From NCBI RefSeq assembly GCF_042675705.1, contig NZ_JBHTJJ010000012.1: a stretch of DNA of 64,000 bases; one strand, 5' to 3'. The position numbers and the translations under genes are program-made. Each line of letters begins with the position of its first letter. Position 1 is the first letter of the stretch. The notes under the pieces were generated by a model. That model was not told the origin of the DNA and did not search any database. It saw nothing but the letters and a program-made list of their open reading frames with translations. Positions 1 to 9,013 of this stretch are shown here, in pieces. Source of the stretch: Ruegeria arenilitoris (GTDB lineage Bacteria > Pseudomonadota > Alphaproteobacteria > Rhodobacterales > Rhodobacteraceae).

Positions 1-393
1 GAATTTCGCGGACTCGGCGGCCAGCACGATATCGCAGGCCAGCGCAAGGTTGGCGCCCGCGCCTGCGGCAACCCCGTTCACCGCACAGATTACCGGAAAG
101 TTCAGCGACCGGATCAACCGCACCAGCGGCGCATAGAAGGTGCGCACCGTGTGGCCCAGATCCGGTGGGCCGTCCATTTTCGACGGATCGCGATCAGCCA
201 GGTCCTGCCCCGCGCAGAACCCGCGCCCGGCTCCGGTCAGCAGGATCGCCCGCGCGCCCTCATCGCGCGCGCCTTCGATGGCGCGGCGCAGGGCGTGGTG
301 CATTTCCTCGGTGAAACTGTTCAGGCGATCAGGGCGGTTGAGAGTGATTTCCACATAATTTCCACGCCGCTGCGCAAGAATCGTATCGCTCAT
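1..393 (-). CDS. paaG: PaaG-type enoyl-CoA hydratase/isomerase (3' end outside window)
   Basis: Crotonase-fold protein; 131 residues are visible from the ATG at 393 and the frame stays open to the window edge. The N-terminus has the crotonase signature LNRPDRLNSF (about residues 18-27), the AGRGFCAGQDL segment near residue 65 that forms part of the oxyanion hole, and NGVAAGAGANLALACD near residue 108. The GAGANLALACD variant is typical of the PaaG branch, which isomerises ring-epoxidised phenylacetyl-CoA to the oxepin in aerobic phenylacetate breakdown. The neighbouring paaZ and PaaX-family genes support this. It is divergent from the TRAP operon starting at 560. A generic beta-oxidation hydratase cannot be excluded because the C-terminus is missing. 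Confidence 0.82.
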   Translation of the reverse strand, partial: MSDTILAQRRGNYVEITLNRPDRLNSFTEEMHHALRRAIEGARDEGARAILLTGAGRGFCAGQDLADRDPSKMDGPPDLGHTVRTFYAPLVRLIRSLNFPVICAVNGVAAGAGANLALACDIVLAAESAKF

Positions 394-435
394 GGGCCGC
401 TCGCTTTGCATTCGTTTCGATATTCTTCTTGCATT

Positions 436-447
436 AACCGAACGGTT
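436..447. promoter_or_regulatory. Inverted repeat in the paaG/dctP divergent promoter (candidate TetR/PaaR-like operator)
   Basis: AACCG-AA-CGGTT is a perfect 5+2+5 inverted repeat in the 166-bp gap between divergent paaG and dctP. ACCG/CGGT arms are common in operators of TetR-family regulators of acyl-CoA and phenylacetate genes. The assignment to PaaR is inference; the only regulator nearby is PaaX-like (5617). Confidence 0.35.
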
Positions 448-559
448 GGTCAATAAATTTCTCCGACGAAGCGCCGAATCCGGGCTTTCGGCCGGTTGAT
501 GGTTACAAAAAGGACCATTAACGCATTTATGACTCATGTTTTGGAGGAGGAAACCAGTC

Positions 560-1579
560 ATGAAACTCAACGGGATCAAAACGCTGTTGGCGACGGCTGC
601 CTTGGCAGTGTCGGGCAGCGTGGCATTTGCGGCGGACTACACCCTGACGATTTCCAGCTGGGCGCCGCCCACCCACGGGATCAACGCCAAGATGTGGCCC
701 AAATTCGTCGAGATGGTCGAAGAGGCTACCGACGGCAAGGTGACCGCCGAGCTGAAGCTAGGCATCGCCCCGCCCCCGGCCCAGATGGACCTGATCATGG
801 ATGGTGCGGCGGATGCGTCGATCATCTTCCACGGCTATCAGCCGGGCCGCTTCGTGACGACCAAGCTGATCGAGCTGCCGGGCTATGAAGGCTCGGCCGA
901 GGCCGCCTCGGTTGCCTATTGGCGCGCCTATGACAAGTATCTGAAGGCCGCCGACGAACATCGCGGCGTCAAGGTCATCGCCCTGCACACCCACGGCCCG
1001 GCCCAGCTGCACACTAGCAGCCCGGTGACCTCGATGGACCAAATCTCAGGCCTCAAGGTGCGGATCCCCGGTGGCGTCGGTGGCGACGTGGGCACCGCGC
1101 TGGGTGCGACCGGCATCCAGGTTCCGGCGCCGAAGGTCTATGAGACGCTGGCCTCGAAGGCCGCCGACGGCGTGGTCATGCCCCTCGAATCGCGCAAGGG
1201 CTTCAAGCTGACCGAGGTTGCCCCGAACGTCTATGAGATGCCGGGCGGCCTGTATCGCGGGTCGTTTGCCTTCATCATGAACGAAGACACGTTTGCCGAC
1301 CTGCCGGAAGACATCCAGCAAGCGCTGGAGGAAAACGTGTTCGGCGAGCCGCTGAGCCGCGAAATCGGCAAGATCTGGGACGAGATCGACGCCATCGGCC
1401 GGGATGAGACCCAAGCCACCGAAGGCAACGCCATCCAAGAGGCCAGTGCAGAGGACATGGAGAAATTCTCGAAGATCGCCGAGGACGTTCGCGCCAAGGT
1501 GATTGCCGAAGTCAACGAAGCCGGCGTCGATGCGCAAGCCGCTTACGACATGATCAAGTCGGAAATGTCCTCGAACTGA
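560..1579 (+). CDS. dctP: TRAP transporter solute-binding protein, DctP family
   Basis: Periplasmic substrate-binding subunit of a TRAP transporter, 339 residues. The chosen ATG has a strong ribosome site (GGAGGAGG at 543-550); an upstream ATG at 536 would cover that site. A Sec signal peptide ends at about AFA-AD (residue 25). The segment LKVRIPGG carries the arginine that normally forms a salt bridge with the ligand carboxylate in DctP proteins, so an organic acid ligand is likely. It heads an operon with dctQ, dctM and probably paaZ, which suggests uptake of phenylacetate or a related aromatic acid, but the ligand is inferred from context only. Confidence 0.88.
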   Translation: MKLNGIKTLLATAALAVSGSVAFAADYTLTISSWAPPTHGINAKMWPKFVEMVEEATDGKVTAELKLGIAPPPAQMDLIMDGAADASIIFHGYQPGRFVTTKLIELPGYEGSAEAASVAYWRAYDKYLKAADEHRGVKVIALHTHGPAQLHTSSPVTSMDQISGLKVRIPGGVGGDVGTALGATGIQVPAPKVYETLASKAADGVVMPLESRKGFKLTEVAPNVYEMPGGLYRGSFAFIMNEDTFADLPEDIQQALEENVFGEPLSREIGKIWDEIDAIGRDETQATEGNAIQEASAEDMEKFSKIAEDVRAKVIAEVNEAGVDAQAAYDMIKSEMSSN

Positions 1580-1589
1580 TCCCTGCTGC

Positions 1590-1609
1590 GGGGCGGCGCA
1601 GGCCGCCCC
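1590..1609 (+). other. Intergenic stem-loop between dctP and dctQ
   Basis: GGGGCGGC (1590-1597) pairs perfectly with GCCGCCCC (1602-1609) around a four-base loop, starting 11 bases after the dctP stop. There is no T-run, so it is more likely a processing or mRNA-stabilising hairpin than a terminator. Such hairpins often let the binding protein outnumber its membrane subunits. Confidence 0.5.
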
Positions 1610-1635
1610 CACCCAGCCCCATTCGGAGCCACCCG

Positions 1636-2142
1636 ATGACCCCTCTCATCCAGCTTGTACGGCGCGCCAGCGTCCTGCCGGTGATCGTCGCCTGCACGGC
1701 CCTGTTCATCCTGATGGTGATGACCTTCTGCGACGTGATCCTGCGATCGGTCTTCAACGCGCCGATCGAGGCCGCCACCGAACTGACGCGCATCCTGATG
1801 GCCATTCTGGTGTTCTCGGTGCTGCCCATCATCTCGGTCACCAACGGGCATATCGCCGTGGACCTGACCGACGGTATCTTCAACCGTTTGCGGTTGAGCC
1901 ATGTGCGCGATGCACTGGTCTACCTGCTAAGCGGCGCCATGCTGTACTGGCCGATCCAGCGCGTCTGGATCCTGGCCGAACGCGCCCGCGACTATGGCGA
2001 TGTCACTGAATATCTGAGCATTCCCACCTATCTGGTCGGCTGGTTCATCACTGCGTCAGTGGCGATCACCGCCTTGGTGATGATCGCTACCGGACTGCTA
2101 CACCTGTTTGCCCCCAAAACCCTGACGGAAACCTCCCAATGA
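1636..2142 (+). CDS. dctQ: TRAP transporter small membrane subunit, DctQ family
   Basis: 168-residue inner-membrane protein with four predicted hydrophobic helices (roughly residues 15-37, 55-75, 92-112, 134-158), the usual DctQ size and topology. FCDVILRSVFNAPIEAATELTRILM (described by its ends: FCDVILRSVF near residue 35 and ELTRILM near 53) is the conserved early DctQ region. The stop overlaps the start of dctM by four bases (ATGA), indicating translational coupling. It pairs with DctM to form the transmembrane part of the importer. Confidence 0.88.
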   Translation: MTPLIQLVRRASVLPVIVACTALFILMVMTFCDVILRSVFNAPIEAATELTRILMAILVFSVLPIISVTNGHIAVDLTDGIFNRLRLSHVRDALVYLLSGAMLYWPIQRVWILAERARDYGDVTEYLSIPTYLVGWFITASVAITALVMIATGLLHLFAPKTLTETSQ

Positions 2143-3491
2143 CCGCTGCACTGATTGGATTTGCCCTTGTCCTGATCCTGGTGTTGATGCGCCTGCCCAT
2201 CGTCTTTGCCATGGGGCTGGTCGGTACGCTGGGCTTCGCCTATGAACGCGGCGGCTCGATCTTTGACGAGCGCGGGTTGAAGGCCGCTATGTCGATGGTC
2301 GGCCGCCAGATCACCGATACCGCGCAGGATTACGGCCTGTCGGTCGTGCCGCTGTTCATCCTGATGGGCTTGTTCGTCAACAAGGGCGGCATGGCGCGCG
2401 AGCTTTATGCCGTTTCCAACGCCTTTCTGGGCCATATGCGCGGCGGCATCGCCATGGCCACCGTCGCAGCCTGCGGCGGGTTCTCGGCAATCTGCGGATC
2501 GTCGCTGGCCACCGCCGCGACAATGTCCAAAGTCGCGATGCCGCAGATGCGCCGTTATGGGTATTCCGACGAACTGTCGACCGCCTCGATCGCGGCCGGC
2601 GGCACGCTGGGCATCCTGATCCCGCCCTCTGTCATCCTGGTCATCTACGGGCTGCTGACCGAAACCTCGATCGGCAAGCTATTCATGGCCGGCATCATCC
2701 CCGGCATTCTGGGCATCCTGTTCTACCTTTTTGCGGTGCGCTGGACCGTGTGGCGCAACCCGGAGGCCGGCCCGACCGGTGAACGCGCCAGCTGGGGCGA
2801 GCGCATCAGCGCGCTGGGGTCCGTTTGGGCGGTGCTGCTGCTGTTCTTCCTGGTGATCGGCGGGCTGTATGGCGTGTTCGATTTCGAACCACTGAACCTG
2901 ACCTTTTCGCCGACCGAGGCCGCAGGCATGGGCGCCGCCGGGGCTTTTCTGATCGCGCTGTTCCGCGGCGGGCTGACCGTGGGATCGACCTTCGAGGTGC
3001 TGAAGGAAACCTGCTTTACCGCCGCCGCGCTGTTCGCGGTGCTGATCGGCGCGCAGATCTTTTCGAATTTCATCAACCTGGCCGGCCTGCCCGAGGCGCT
3101 GATCGCCATGGTCACCGCCTATGACGTGGCGCCGTTCGTGGTGATCCTGATGATCCTGGGCATCTACATCATCCTGGGCTGCGTATTCGAATCCCTGTCG
3201 ATGCTGCTGCTGACGGTTCCGATCTTTTTCCCGCTGGTGACCTCGCTGGGCTATGATCCGATCTGGTTCGGCATCGTCGTGGTGGTGGTGACCGAGATTT
3301 CTCTGATCACCCCGCCGGTGGGCCTGAACGTGTTCATCTTGAAAGGCGTGGTCGGGGATGTTTCGACCGGCACGATCTTTCGCGGCGTGACCCCGTTCTG
3401 GGTGGCCGACATCTTCCGCCTAGCGCTGATCGTTCTGGTTCCGATCGTGGTTCTGTACCTGCCGCAACAGATGGGCGCGCTGGGTCACTGA
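2139..3491 (+). CDS. dctM: TRAP transporter large permease, DctM family
   Basis: 450-residue polytopic membrane protein, the ion-coupled transport subunit of the TRAP system. Typical DctM features are visible: an early LPIVFAMGLVG helix, the GGFSAICGSSLATAATM region near residue 112, GGTLGILIPPS near residue 150, and the C-terminal ITPPVGLNVF motif near residue 388. Length is normal for the family. Its start overlaps the dctQ stop. A 43-base gap with a short GC-rich hairpin separates it from paaZ, so transport and catabolism may share one transcript. Confidence 0.9.
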   Translation: MTAALIGFALVLILVLMRLPIVFAMGLVGTLGFAYERGGSIFDERGLKAAMSMVGRQITDTAQDYGLSVVPLFILMGLFVNKGGMARELYAVSNAFLGHMRGGIAMATVAACGGFSAICGSSLATAATMSKVAMPQMRRYGYSDELSTASIAAGGTLGILIPPSVILVIYGLLTETSIGKLFMAGIIPGILGILFYLFAVRWTVWRNPEAGPTGERASWGERISALGSVWAVLLLFFLVIGGLYGVFDFEPLNLTFSPTEAAGMGAAGAFLIALFRGGLTVGSTFEVLKETCFTAAALFAVLIGAQIFSNFINLAGLPEALIAMVTAYDVAPFVVILMILGIYIILGCVFESLSMLLLTVPIFFPLVTSLGYDPIWFGIVVVVVTEISLITPPVGLNVFILKGVVGDVSTGTIFRGVTPFWVADIFRLALIVLVPIVVLYLPQQMGALGH

Positions 3492-3534
3492 GCACATTTC
3501 GCCGCGCAAGGCGGCCCCAATACAGGAGCATTTC

Positions 3535-5565
3535 ATGTCTCTGAAACAGATTTCCAGTTTCGCCGCGGGCCAGTGGGTTGCGCCCGGCGCCGGGGCCCGC
3601 ACCATCGCCTCGGCCATCACCGGAGAGCCCTTCGCCACCGCCGGCAACGACGCGCTGGACGTGCAGGCGATGCTGGCCCATGCCCGCGACGTGGGCGGGC
3701 CGGCCCTGCGTCGGCTGACCTTTCATGAACGCGCCAAGATGCTCAAGGCGCTGGCGCAGGCGCTGTCGGAACGCAAACAGGCGCTCTATGACCTCAGCTT
3801 TGAAACCGGCGCCACGCAGAAGGATCACCTGATCGACATCGACGGCGGCATCGGCACCATGTTCGTCTTTGCCTCGAAAGGGCGGCGCGAGATGCCCGAC
3901 GGCCATGTCTATCTGGATGGCGATGTCGAGCAGCTGTCACGGAACGGCACCTTCCTGGGCCAGCATGTCTGCACCCCGCTGCAAGGGGTCGCGGTGCATA
4001 TCAACGCCTTCAACTTCCCGGTCTGGGGGATGCTGGAGAAACTGGCCCCCACCCTGCTGGCCGGGGTTCCGGCGATCGTGAAACCGGCCACCAACAGCTG
4101 CTATGTCACCGAATTGGCCGTGCGGATCATGCTGGACAGCGGCATCCTGCCCGACGGCGCACTGCAGCTGGTCTCGGGCGGGCTGGGCGACATGCTGGAT
4201 CACCTGACCTGTCAGGACGTGGTCAGCTTTACCGGCTCGGCAGACACCGCGATGAAGCTGCGGCAGAACCCGGTGATCGTGACCAACTCGGTGCGGTTCG
4301 TGGCCGAGCAGGATAGCCTGAACGCCTCGATCCTTGGCCCCGACGCGGCACCCGGCACGCCCGAATTCGACCTGTTCGTCAAGGAAGTCGTGCGCGAGAT
4401 GACGACGAAGGCCGGGCAGAAATGCACCGCCATCCGCCGCATCATCGCCCCCGAGGCGCAGGTCGAGGCGCTGATCGCCGCGATCTCGGCCAAGCTGGCG
4501 CAAACCACGATCGGTGATCCGCGGCTGGACGGCACGCGTATGGGCGCGCTGGTCTCAAACGGGCAGAAGGCCGACGTTCTGGCCAAGGCCAGCCTCATCG
4601 GGCAGGAGGCCGAACGCGTATTCGGCGACCCGGATGCCTTCGAGGTGATCGGCGCCGATGCCGAAAAAGGCGCCTTCGTGCCGCCGATGCTGTTCCACTG
4701 CGCCGATCCCGACGCCGCCCGGCACGTGCATGACACCGAGGCGTTCGGCCCGGTCTCGACCATCATGGGCTATCGCGATCTGGACCACGCCATCGCGCTG
4801 GCCAATCGCGGCCAGGGGTCGCTGGTCACCTCGCTGATCACCCATGACCCCGAGGTCGCGCGCCAGGTGGTGATGGGCGCAGCCGCCTTCAACGGGCGGA
4901 TCTATATCAACGACCGCGACTCGATGCAGGAATCCACCGGCCATGGCTCGCCCCTGCCGCACATGGTCCATGGCGGCCCCGGCCGCGCCGGTGGCGGCGA
5001 GGAAATGGGCGGCGTGCGCGGCGTGAAACACTACATGCAGCGCACAGCCCTGCAGGGCTCGCCCCGGATGCTGGCGACGATCGGCCGGAAATGGATCCCC
5101 GGCGCGCCCGAGATCCAAGGCCCCGCCCATCCCTTCACCCGCAAGTTCGGTGAACTGCAGATCGGCGAGACGCTGCACACGGCGCCCCGGACCATCACAC
5201 TCGACGACATCGAACATTTCGCCCATTTCACCGGCGACACCTTCTATGCCCACATGAATGAGGACGCGGCGGCCAGAAACCCGTTCTTTCCGGGCCGGGT
5301 GGCGCATGGCTATCTGCTGCTGAGTTTTGCCGCCGGTCTGTTCGTCGAGCCGAACGAAGGGCCGGTGCTGGCCAATACCGGGCTGGACGGCCTGCGCTTC
5401 ATGAAGCCGGTCGTGGCCGGCGACAGCATCAAAGTCCGCCTGTCGGTCAAGCAAAAGACCCGCCGCACCGACGACTATGGTGAGGTGCGCTGGCACGTGA
5501 CACTGACCAATCAGGATGACGAGAAGGTCGCCGAATACGAACTGCTGACCATGAATGCCTACTGA
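3535..5565 (+). CDS. paaZ: Bifunctional oxepin-CoA hydrolase / 3-oxo-5,6-dehydrosuberyl-CoA semialdehyde dehydrogenase PaaZ
   Basis: 676 residues, close to the length of characterised PaaZ (about 680). The N-terminal aldehyde dehydrogenase domain (about 1-525) contains GFTGS-like SFTGSADTAMKL and the catalytic cysteine in AGQKCTAIRR. The C-terminal MaoC hydratase domain (about 540-676) has FTGDTFYAHMNEDAA and the FFPGRVAHGYLLLS motif, giving the Asp/His pair used for ring opening. The enzyme opens the oxepin-CoA ring and oxidises the resulting aldehyde in phenylacetate degradation. Its ribosome site (CAGGAG) lies upstream of ATG 3535. Both domains look intact. Confidence 0.93.
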   Translation: MSLKQISSFAAGQWVAPGAGARTIASAITGEPFATAGNDALDVQAMLAHARDVGGPALRRLTFHERAKMLKALAQALSERKQALYDLSFETGATQKDHLIDIDGGIGTMFVFASKGRREMPDGHVYLDGDVEQLSRNGTFLGQHVCTPLQGVAVHINAFNFPVWGMLEKLAPTLLAGVPAIVKPATNSCYVTELAVRIMLDSGILPDGALQLVSGGLGDMLDHLTCQDVVSFTGSADTAMKLRQNPVIVTNSVRFVAEQDSLNASILGPDAAPGTPEFDLFVKEVVREMTTKAGQKCTAIRRIIAPEAQVEALIAAISAKLAQTTIGDPRLDGTRMGALVSNGQKADVLAKASLIGQEAERVFGDPDAFEVIGADAEKGAFVPPMLFHCADPDAARHVHDTEAFGPVSTIMGYRDLDHAIALANRGQGSLVTSLITHDPEVARQVVMGAAAFNGRIYINDRDSMQESTGHGSPLPHMVHGGPGRAGGGEEMGGVRGVKHYMQRTALQGSPRMLATIGRKWIPGAPEIQGPAHPFTRKFGELQIGETLHTAPRTITLDDIEHFAHFTGDTFYAHMNEDAAARNPFFPGRVAHGYLLLSFAAGLFVEPNEGPVLANTGLDGLRFMKPVVAGDSIKVRLSVKQKTRRTDDYGEVRWHVTLTNQDDEKVAEYELLTMNAY

Positions 5566-5616
5566 GCGCACGGCAAAGTGTTTTTCTTGCACCGCCGGGC
5601 CGGATAGACTGGGCGC

Positions 5617-6417
5617 ATGACCAACGCGCATCCGTGGTTCACCCAGGCCGTAGCCGAACTGGCCGACCCGCAGAATCAGCGGGTCTGGTCGATCATCGTG
5701 TCGCTGTTCGGCGACATGGCGCAGGAGCGCGGCGCCAAGATATCGGGCGGGGCGCTGGGCCGCATCATCGAACCGATGGGCATCAAGCCCGAGGCGATCC
5801 GCGTGGCCCTGCACCGTCTGCGCAAGGATGGCTGGATCGAAAGCGACCGGGTCGGGCGCGTTTCGATGCATTTCCTGACCGAATATGGCCGCACGCAATC
5901 GGCCCGGGTCACCCCGCGCATCTATGCGCGAGACCCTGCGCCGGATACGCCGCTGCACCTGCTGATCGCCGAGGATGGCACCGGCACCCGGCTGCTGGAA
6001 GACATCCTGCTCAGCCACGATTACACGCCGATCGGGCGCAACACCGCGTTGGGACCGGGGGCACCACCCGTGGACCAGGACGAACTGCTGATCCTTGAGG
6101 TCACCACCCGCTCGGTCCCGCGATGGGTGCATGAAAAGCTGTTCCCGCCGGATCTCCGCGCGGCTTGCCGGTCCCTGCACGAGGCCGTGCGCCACGTGTC
6201 CCAAGGCCGCCCGGCCAGTTGGGAGCCCACGCCCTGTCAGATCGCGACACTGCGCACGTTGATCGTGCATCGGTGGCGGCGCGTCGTTCTGCGTCTGCCC
6301 GACCTGCCCGACAGGTTCTGCCCGCCGGACTGGACCGGCCCGGCCTGTCGCGCGCAGGTGTTCCGCCTGCTGGACCAACTGCCGCGCCCCCTGCCCGAGG
6401 ATCTGAACCAAGACTGA
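5617..6417 (+). CDS. paaX: PaaX-family transcriptional regulator
   Basis: 266-residue regulator with the PaaX layout: N-terminal winged helix (SIIVSLFGDMA, then PEAIRVALHRLRKDGWI at about residues 66-80) and a C-terminal PaaX domain ending near the LPRPLP segment. Classical PaaX represses paa genes and is released by phenylacetyl-CoA; E. coli PaaX is longer (about 316 residues), so this is a shorter member. It lies 51 bases after paaZ and 72 bases before the monooxygenase. No clear Shine-Dalgarno precedes the ATG, so the start is less certain. It probably controls paaG, the TRAP/paaZ genes and possibly the downstream pair. Confidence 0.82.
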   Translation: MTNAHPWFTQAVAELADPQNQRVWSIIVSLFGDMAQERGAKISGGALGRIIEPMGIKPEAIRVALHRLRKDGWIESDRVGRVSMHFLTEYGRTQSARVTPRIYARDPAPDTPLHLLIAEDGTGTRLLEDILLSHDYTPIGRNTALGPGAPPVDQDELLILEVTTRSVPRWVHEKLFPPDLRAACRSLHEAVRHVSQGRPASWEPTPCQIATLRTLIVHRWRRVVLRLPDLPDRFCPPDWTGPACRAQVFRLLDQLPRPLPEDLNQD

Positions 6418-6489
6418 CCCCACGGCAGGTTTTCCTGAAACGCGGTTTGACCCTATCCTGACCTTGTACCTTTGGGAGGAGGTGCAGGC

Positions 6490-7971
6490 ATGACCCACGA
6501 CATCGACATGCTGATTGTAGGGGCCGGGTTCTCGGGACTGATCATGGCGATCGAAGCCCGCAAACGCGGTATCCACAACATCGCGATCCTTGAAAAAGCC
6601 GACGACATCGGCGGCACATGGCGAGAGAACACCTATCCCGGCGTGGCCTGCGATGTGCCCTCGCACCTGTATTCGATGGCCACCCATCCGAACCCGGACT
6701 GGACCCGCGCCTATGCAGGCGGGGCCGAAATCTGGGACTACATGCGCCGCGTTGCAAGTTACGAAAGGCTGTACGATCTGTGCCATTTCCACACCGAACT
6801 GAAGTCGGCCCGCTGGGACGGCACGCATTGGCAGGTCGAGACGACCGGCGGCGCGCAATGGAAGGCACGGTTCCTGGTGTCGGCCATCGGCGCCCTGCAC
6901 ATCCCCAGCACTCCCGAGATCCCGGGAGCAGCGGGCTTTCCGGGGCCGGCATTCCACTCGGCCAAATGGGACCACACGGTGCCGCTGCAGGGCAAACGCA
7001 TAGCAGTTGTCGGCACCGGCGCGTCCGCCGTTCAGTTCGTGCCGGAAATCGCCAAAACCGCCGCCCAAGTCACCATCTTCCAACGCAGTGCGCCTTACGT
7101 TCTGCCGCGCCCCGACGGGCCGATTGCGCCCTGGGTCCGGCACCTCTATCGCCGCATTCCGCTGCTGCCGCGCATCCGCAGGCAGTGCATCTATTGGCTG
7201 TTCGAATTCCGCCACCGCGTGTTTCGCGGCGAAAAACGCGCGGTCGACTTTGCCATGAAGATGTGGCGCAAAGGGCTGGAGGAGGCCATATCCGACCCCG
7301 AGATGCGCCGCATTCTGACACCGGACTACCGGATCGGCTGCAAGCGCGTCCTCAGCTCGAACGACTGGTACCCGGCACTGGCCCGCGACAATGTCAGCGT
7401 GATCCCGCATGGGGTCGAGCGGATCGAAGGATCCGAGATCATCGCGACCGACGGCAGTCGGACGTCGGCCGACATTCTGATCTGGGGCACCGGTTTCCAT
7501 GTGACGGACGCGGTCCAAAGGCTGGATATCCGCGGCGCGAACGGACTGAGCCTGCAAGACGCCTGGGCCGACGGCATGCAGGCCAATCTGGGCACCGCCA
7601 TTGCCGGGTTTCCCAACTTTTTCATCCTGCTGGGTCCGCATACCGGGTTGGGTCACAATTCGGTCGTTCTGATGATCGAAGCGCAAGTTGCCCATATCGG
7701 CCGGGTGCTGGAGGAGATGCGGCGCGCGGGTCTGCCCGCGATTGTTCCAAACGCTGACCGGCAGGCCGACTTCACCCGCGAAATGCAGGAACGACATACC
7801 GACAGTGTCTGGCAGGCTGGCGGATGCACTTCGTGGTATCAAGACTCACAAGGGCGCAATACGACGCTGTGGCCCGGCACCGTTTCGGAATTCCGCAAAC
7901 GTCTGGCGAAGGCCGGGCTCGAGCATTACCATCCCGTTGATCCCGCCCAGACCAAAGGACCTCCGACATGA
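6490..7971 (+). CDS. Flavin-containing (Baeyer-Villiger type) monooxygenase
   Basis: 493 residues. The first Rossmann motif GAGFSG begins near residue 12 (FAD), the second GTGASAVQF near residue 175 (NADPH). Between them is FPGPAFHSAKWD, matching the Baeyer-Villiger fingerprint FxGxxxHxxxW. The start at 6490 is set by GGGAGGAGG just upstream. Such enzymes insert oxygen next to a ketone carbonyl to give an ester or lactone. Its stop overlaps the following alpha/beta hydrolase (ATGA), a natural pairing in which the hydrolase opens the product. The substrate is unknown; its position next to paa genes suggests an aryl or alicyclic ketone that feeds phenylacetate or related acids. Confidence 0.86.
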   Translation: MTHDIDMLIVGAGFSGLIMAIEARKRGIHNIAILEKADDIGGTWRENTYPGVACDVPSHLYSMATHPNPDWTRAYAGGAEIWDYMRRVASYERLYDLCHFHTELKSARWDGTHWQVETTGGAQWKARFLVSAIGALHIPSTPEIPGAAGFPGPAFHSAKWDHTVPLQGKRIAVVGTGASAVQFVPEIAKTAAQVTIFQRSAPYVLPRPDGPIAPWVRHLYRRIPLLPRIRRQCIYWLFEFRHRVFRGEKRAVDFAMKMWRKGLEEAISDPEMRRILTPDYRIGCKRVLSSNDWYPALARDNVSVIPHGVERIEGSEIIATDGSRTSADILIWGTGFHVTDAVQRLDIRGANGLSLQDAWADGMQANLGTAIAGFPNFFILLGPHTGLGHNSVVLMIEAQVAHIGRVLEEMRRAGLPAIVPNADRQADFTREMQERHTDSVWQAGGCTSWYQDSQGRNTTLWPGTVSEFRKRLAKAGLEHYHPVDPAQTKGPPT

Positions 7972-8942
7972 CCACCCTGCTGACCATTGCGCTGATCATC
8001 GGCGTCGCGTTGATCCTGATGCATCTGTGGACCCGGCGCCTGACGCGGATGGGAGTCCAATCCGTGCCTCAGCCCGGGCAGATCCTGCCGGTGAACGGCG
8101 GTACGATCCATTATGTCGAACAGGGCGATCCAGAGAAGCCGACGGTGGTGATGATCCACGGGCTGACCGGCCAGTTGCAGCACTTCACCTATGCCATGAC
8201 CGACCTTCTGGCCGACGACTTTTACGTCATCGCGGTTGACCGGCCTGGGTGCGGGTATTCAACCCGCGACCTTGCGCGGCTGGCCACCTTGCCGGAACAG
8301 GCACGGATGATCCGCGAATTCCTCGAAGCCAAGGGCGTATCGCAGGCCATTCTGGTCGGACACTCGCTTGGGGGCGCGGTGTCGCTCGCCATGGCGCTGG
8401 ACAATCCTGAACGGGTTCGGGCACTGGCCTTGCTGGCTCCGCTGACGCATCGGGTACCCAGCACACCCGCCATCTTCAAGGCGCTGGAGATCCGGACCGA
8501 ATGGCTGCGCAGCCTGATCGCCAACACGATCGCTGTTCCCCTGGCAAAAACCACAGCTCCGCATGTGATCGATGAGGCGTTTGCCCCGGAACCGGCGCCG
8601 AGAGATTTCCTGGACCGCGCCGGTGGCGCCTTGGGCCTGCGCCCGTCAGCCTATATCACCGGATCGCAGGATCTGGCGGGCGTGGACGCCAGCATCGACG
8701 CCCAGTCCCAACGCTACCACGAACTTAAGGTTAGGGGCGGCATCCTGTACGGGGCCGAAGATCCGATCCTGTCACCCAGCCAGCAAGGCGCACCTATGGT
8801 GGACTACGGGCTGAGCTTTGAAGCGCTCGAGAATCGCGGCCACATGATCCCCCTGACCGCGCCCGAGGCCTGCGCAGAGTTCGTCCGCCGCATGGCCAGC
8901 GCTTCGCAATCGCCGTCGAAACCCGCCAACACGGCCGGATGA
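7968..8942 (+). CDS. Alpha/beta hydrolase with N-terminal membrane anchor
   Basis: 324 residues, translationally coupled to the upstream monooxygenase by a four-base overlap. An uncleaved hydrophobic segment (about residues 2-22) precedes an alpha/beta-hydrolase fold. Visible landmarks are the oxyanion strand VVMIHGLTG (about 60-68), VDRPGCGYS (about 93), the nucleophile elbow GHSLGGA (about 130) and a likely catalytic His in NRGHMIPL near residue 292. It resembles ring-cleavage product and ester hydrolases. The simplest role is hydrolysis of the ester or lactone made by the monooxygenase at the inner membrane. Exact specificity cannot be read from sequence. Confidence 0.82.
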   Translation: MTTLLTIALIIGVALILMHLWTRRLTRMGVQSVPQPGQILPVNGGTIHYVEQGDPEKPTVVMIHGLTGQLQHFTYAMTDLLADDFYVIAVDRPGCGYSTRDLARLATLPEQARMIREFLEAKGVSQAILVGHSLGGAVSLAMALDNPERVRALALLAPLTHRVPSTPAIFKALEIRTEWLRSLIANTIAVPLAKTTAPHVIDEAFAPEPAPRDFLDRAGGALGLRPSAYITGSQDLAGVDASIDAQSQRYHELKVRGGILYGAEDPILSPSQQGAPMVDYGLSFEALENRGHMIPLTAPEACAEFVRRMASASQSPSKPANTAG

Positions 8943-9013
8943 AGAATCCCGCATTTTCGTGGCATTTCCCTCTTGACCCTCTCCGGCCCCTCCCTTAAAT
9001 CGCCTCTCACCGT

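Noticed and set aside
4555..7842. Very long open frame (over 1,000 codons) antisense to paaZ, paaX and the monooxygenase.
   Set aside because: It is an artefact of high-GC codon use opposite real genes; its product is low-complexity Arg/His/Gly-rich and matches no family, while the genes on the other strand are clear.
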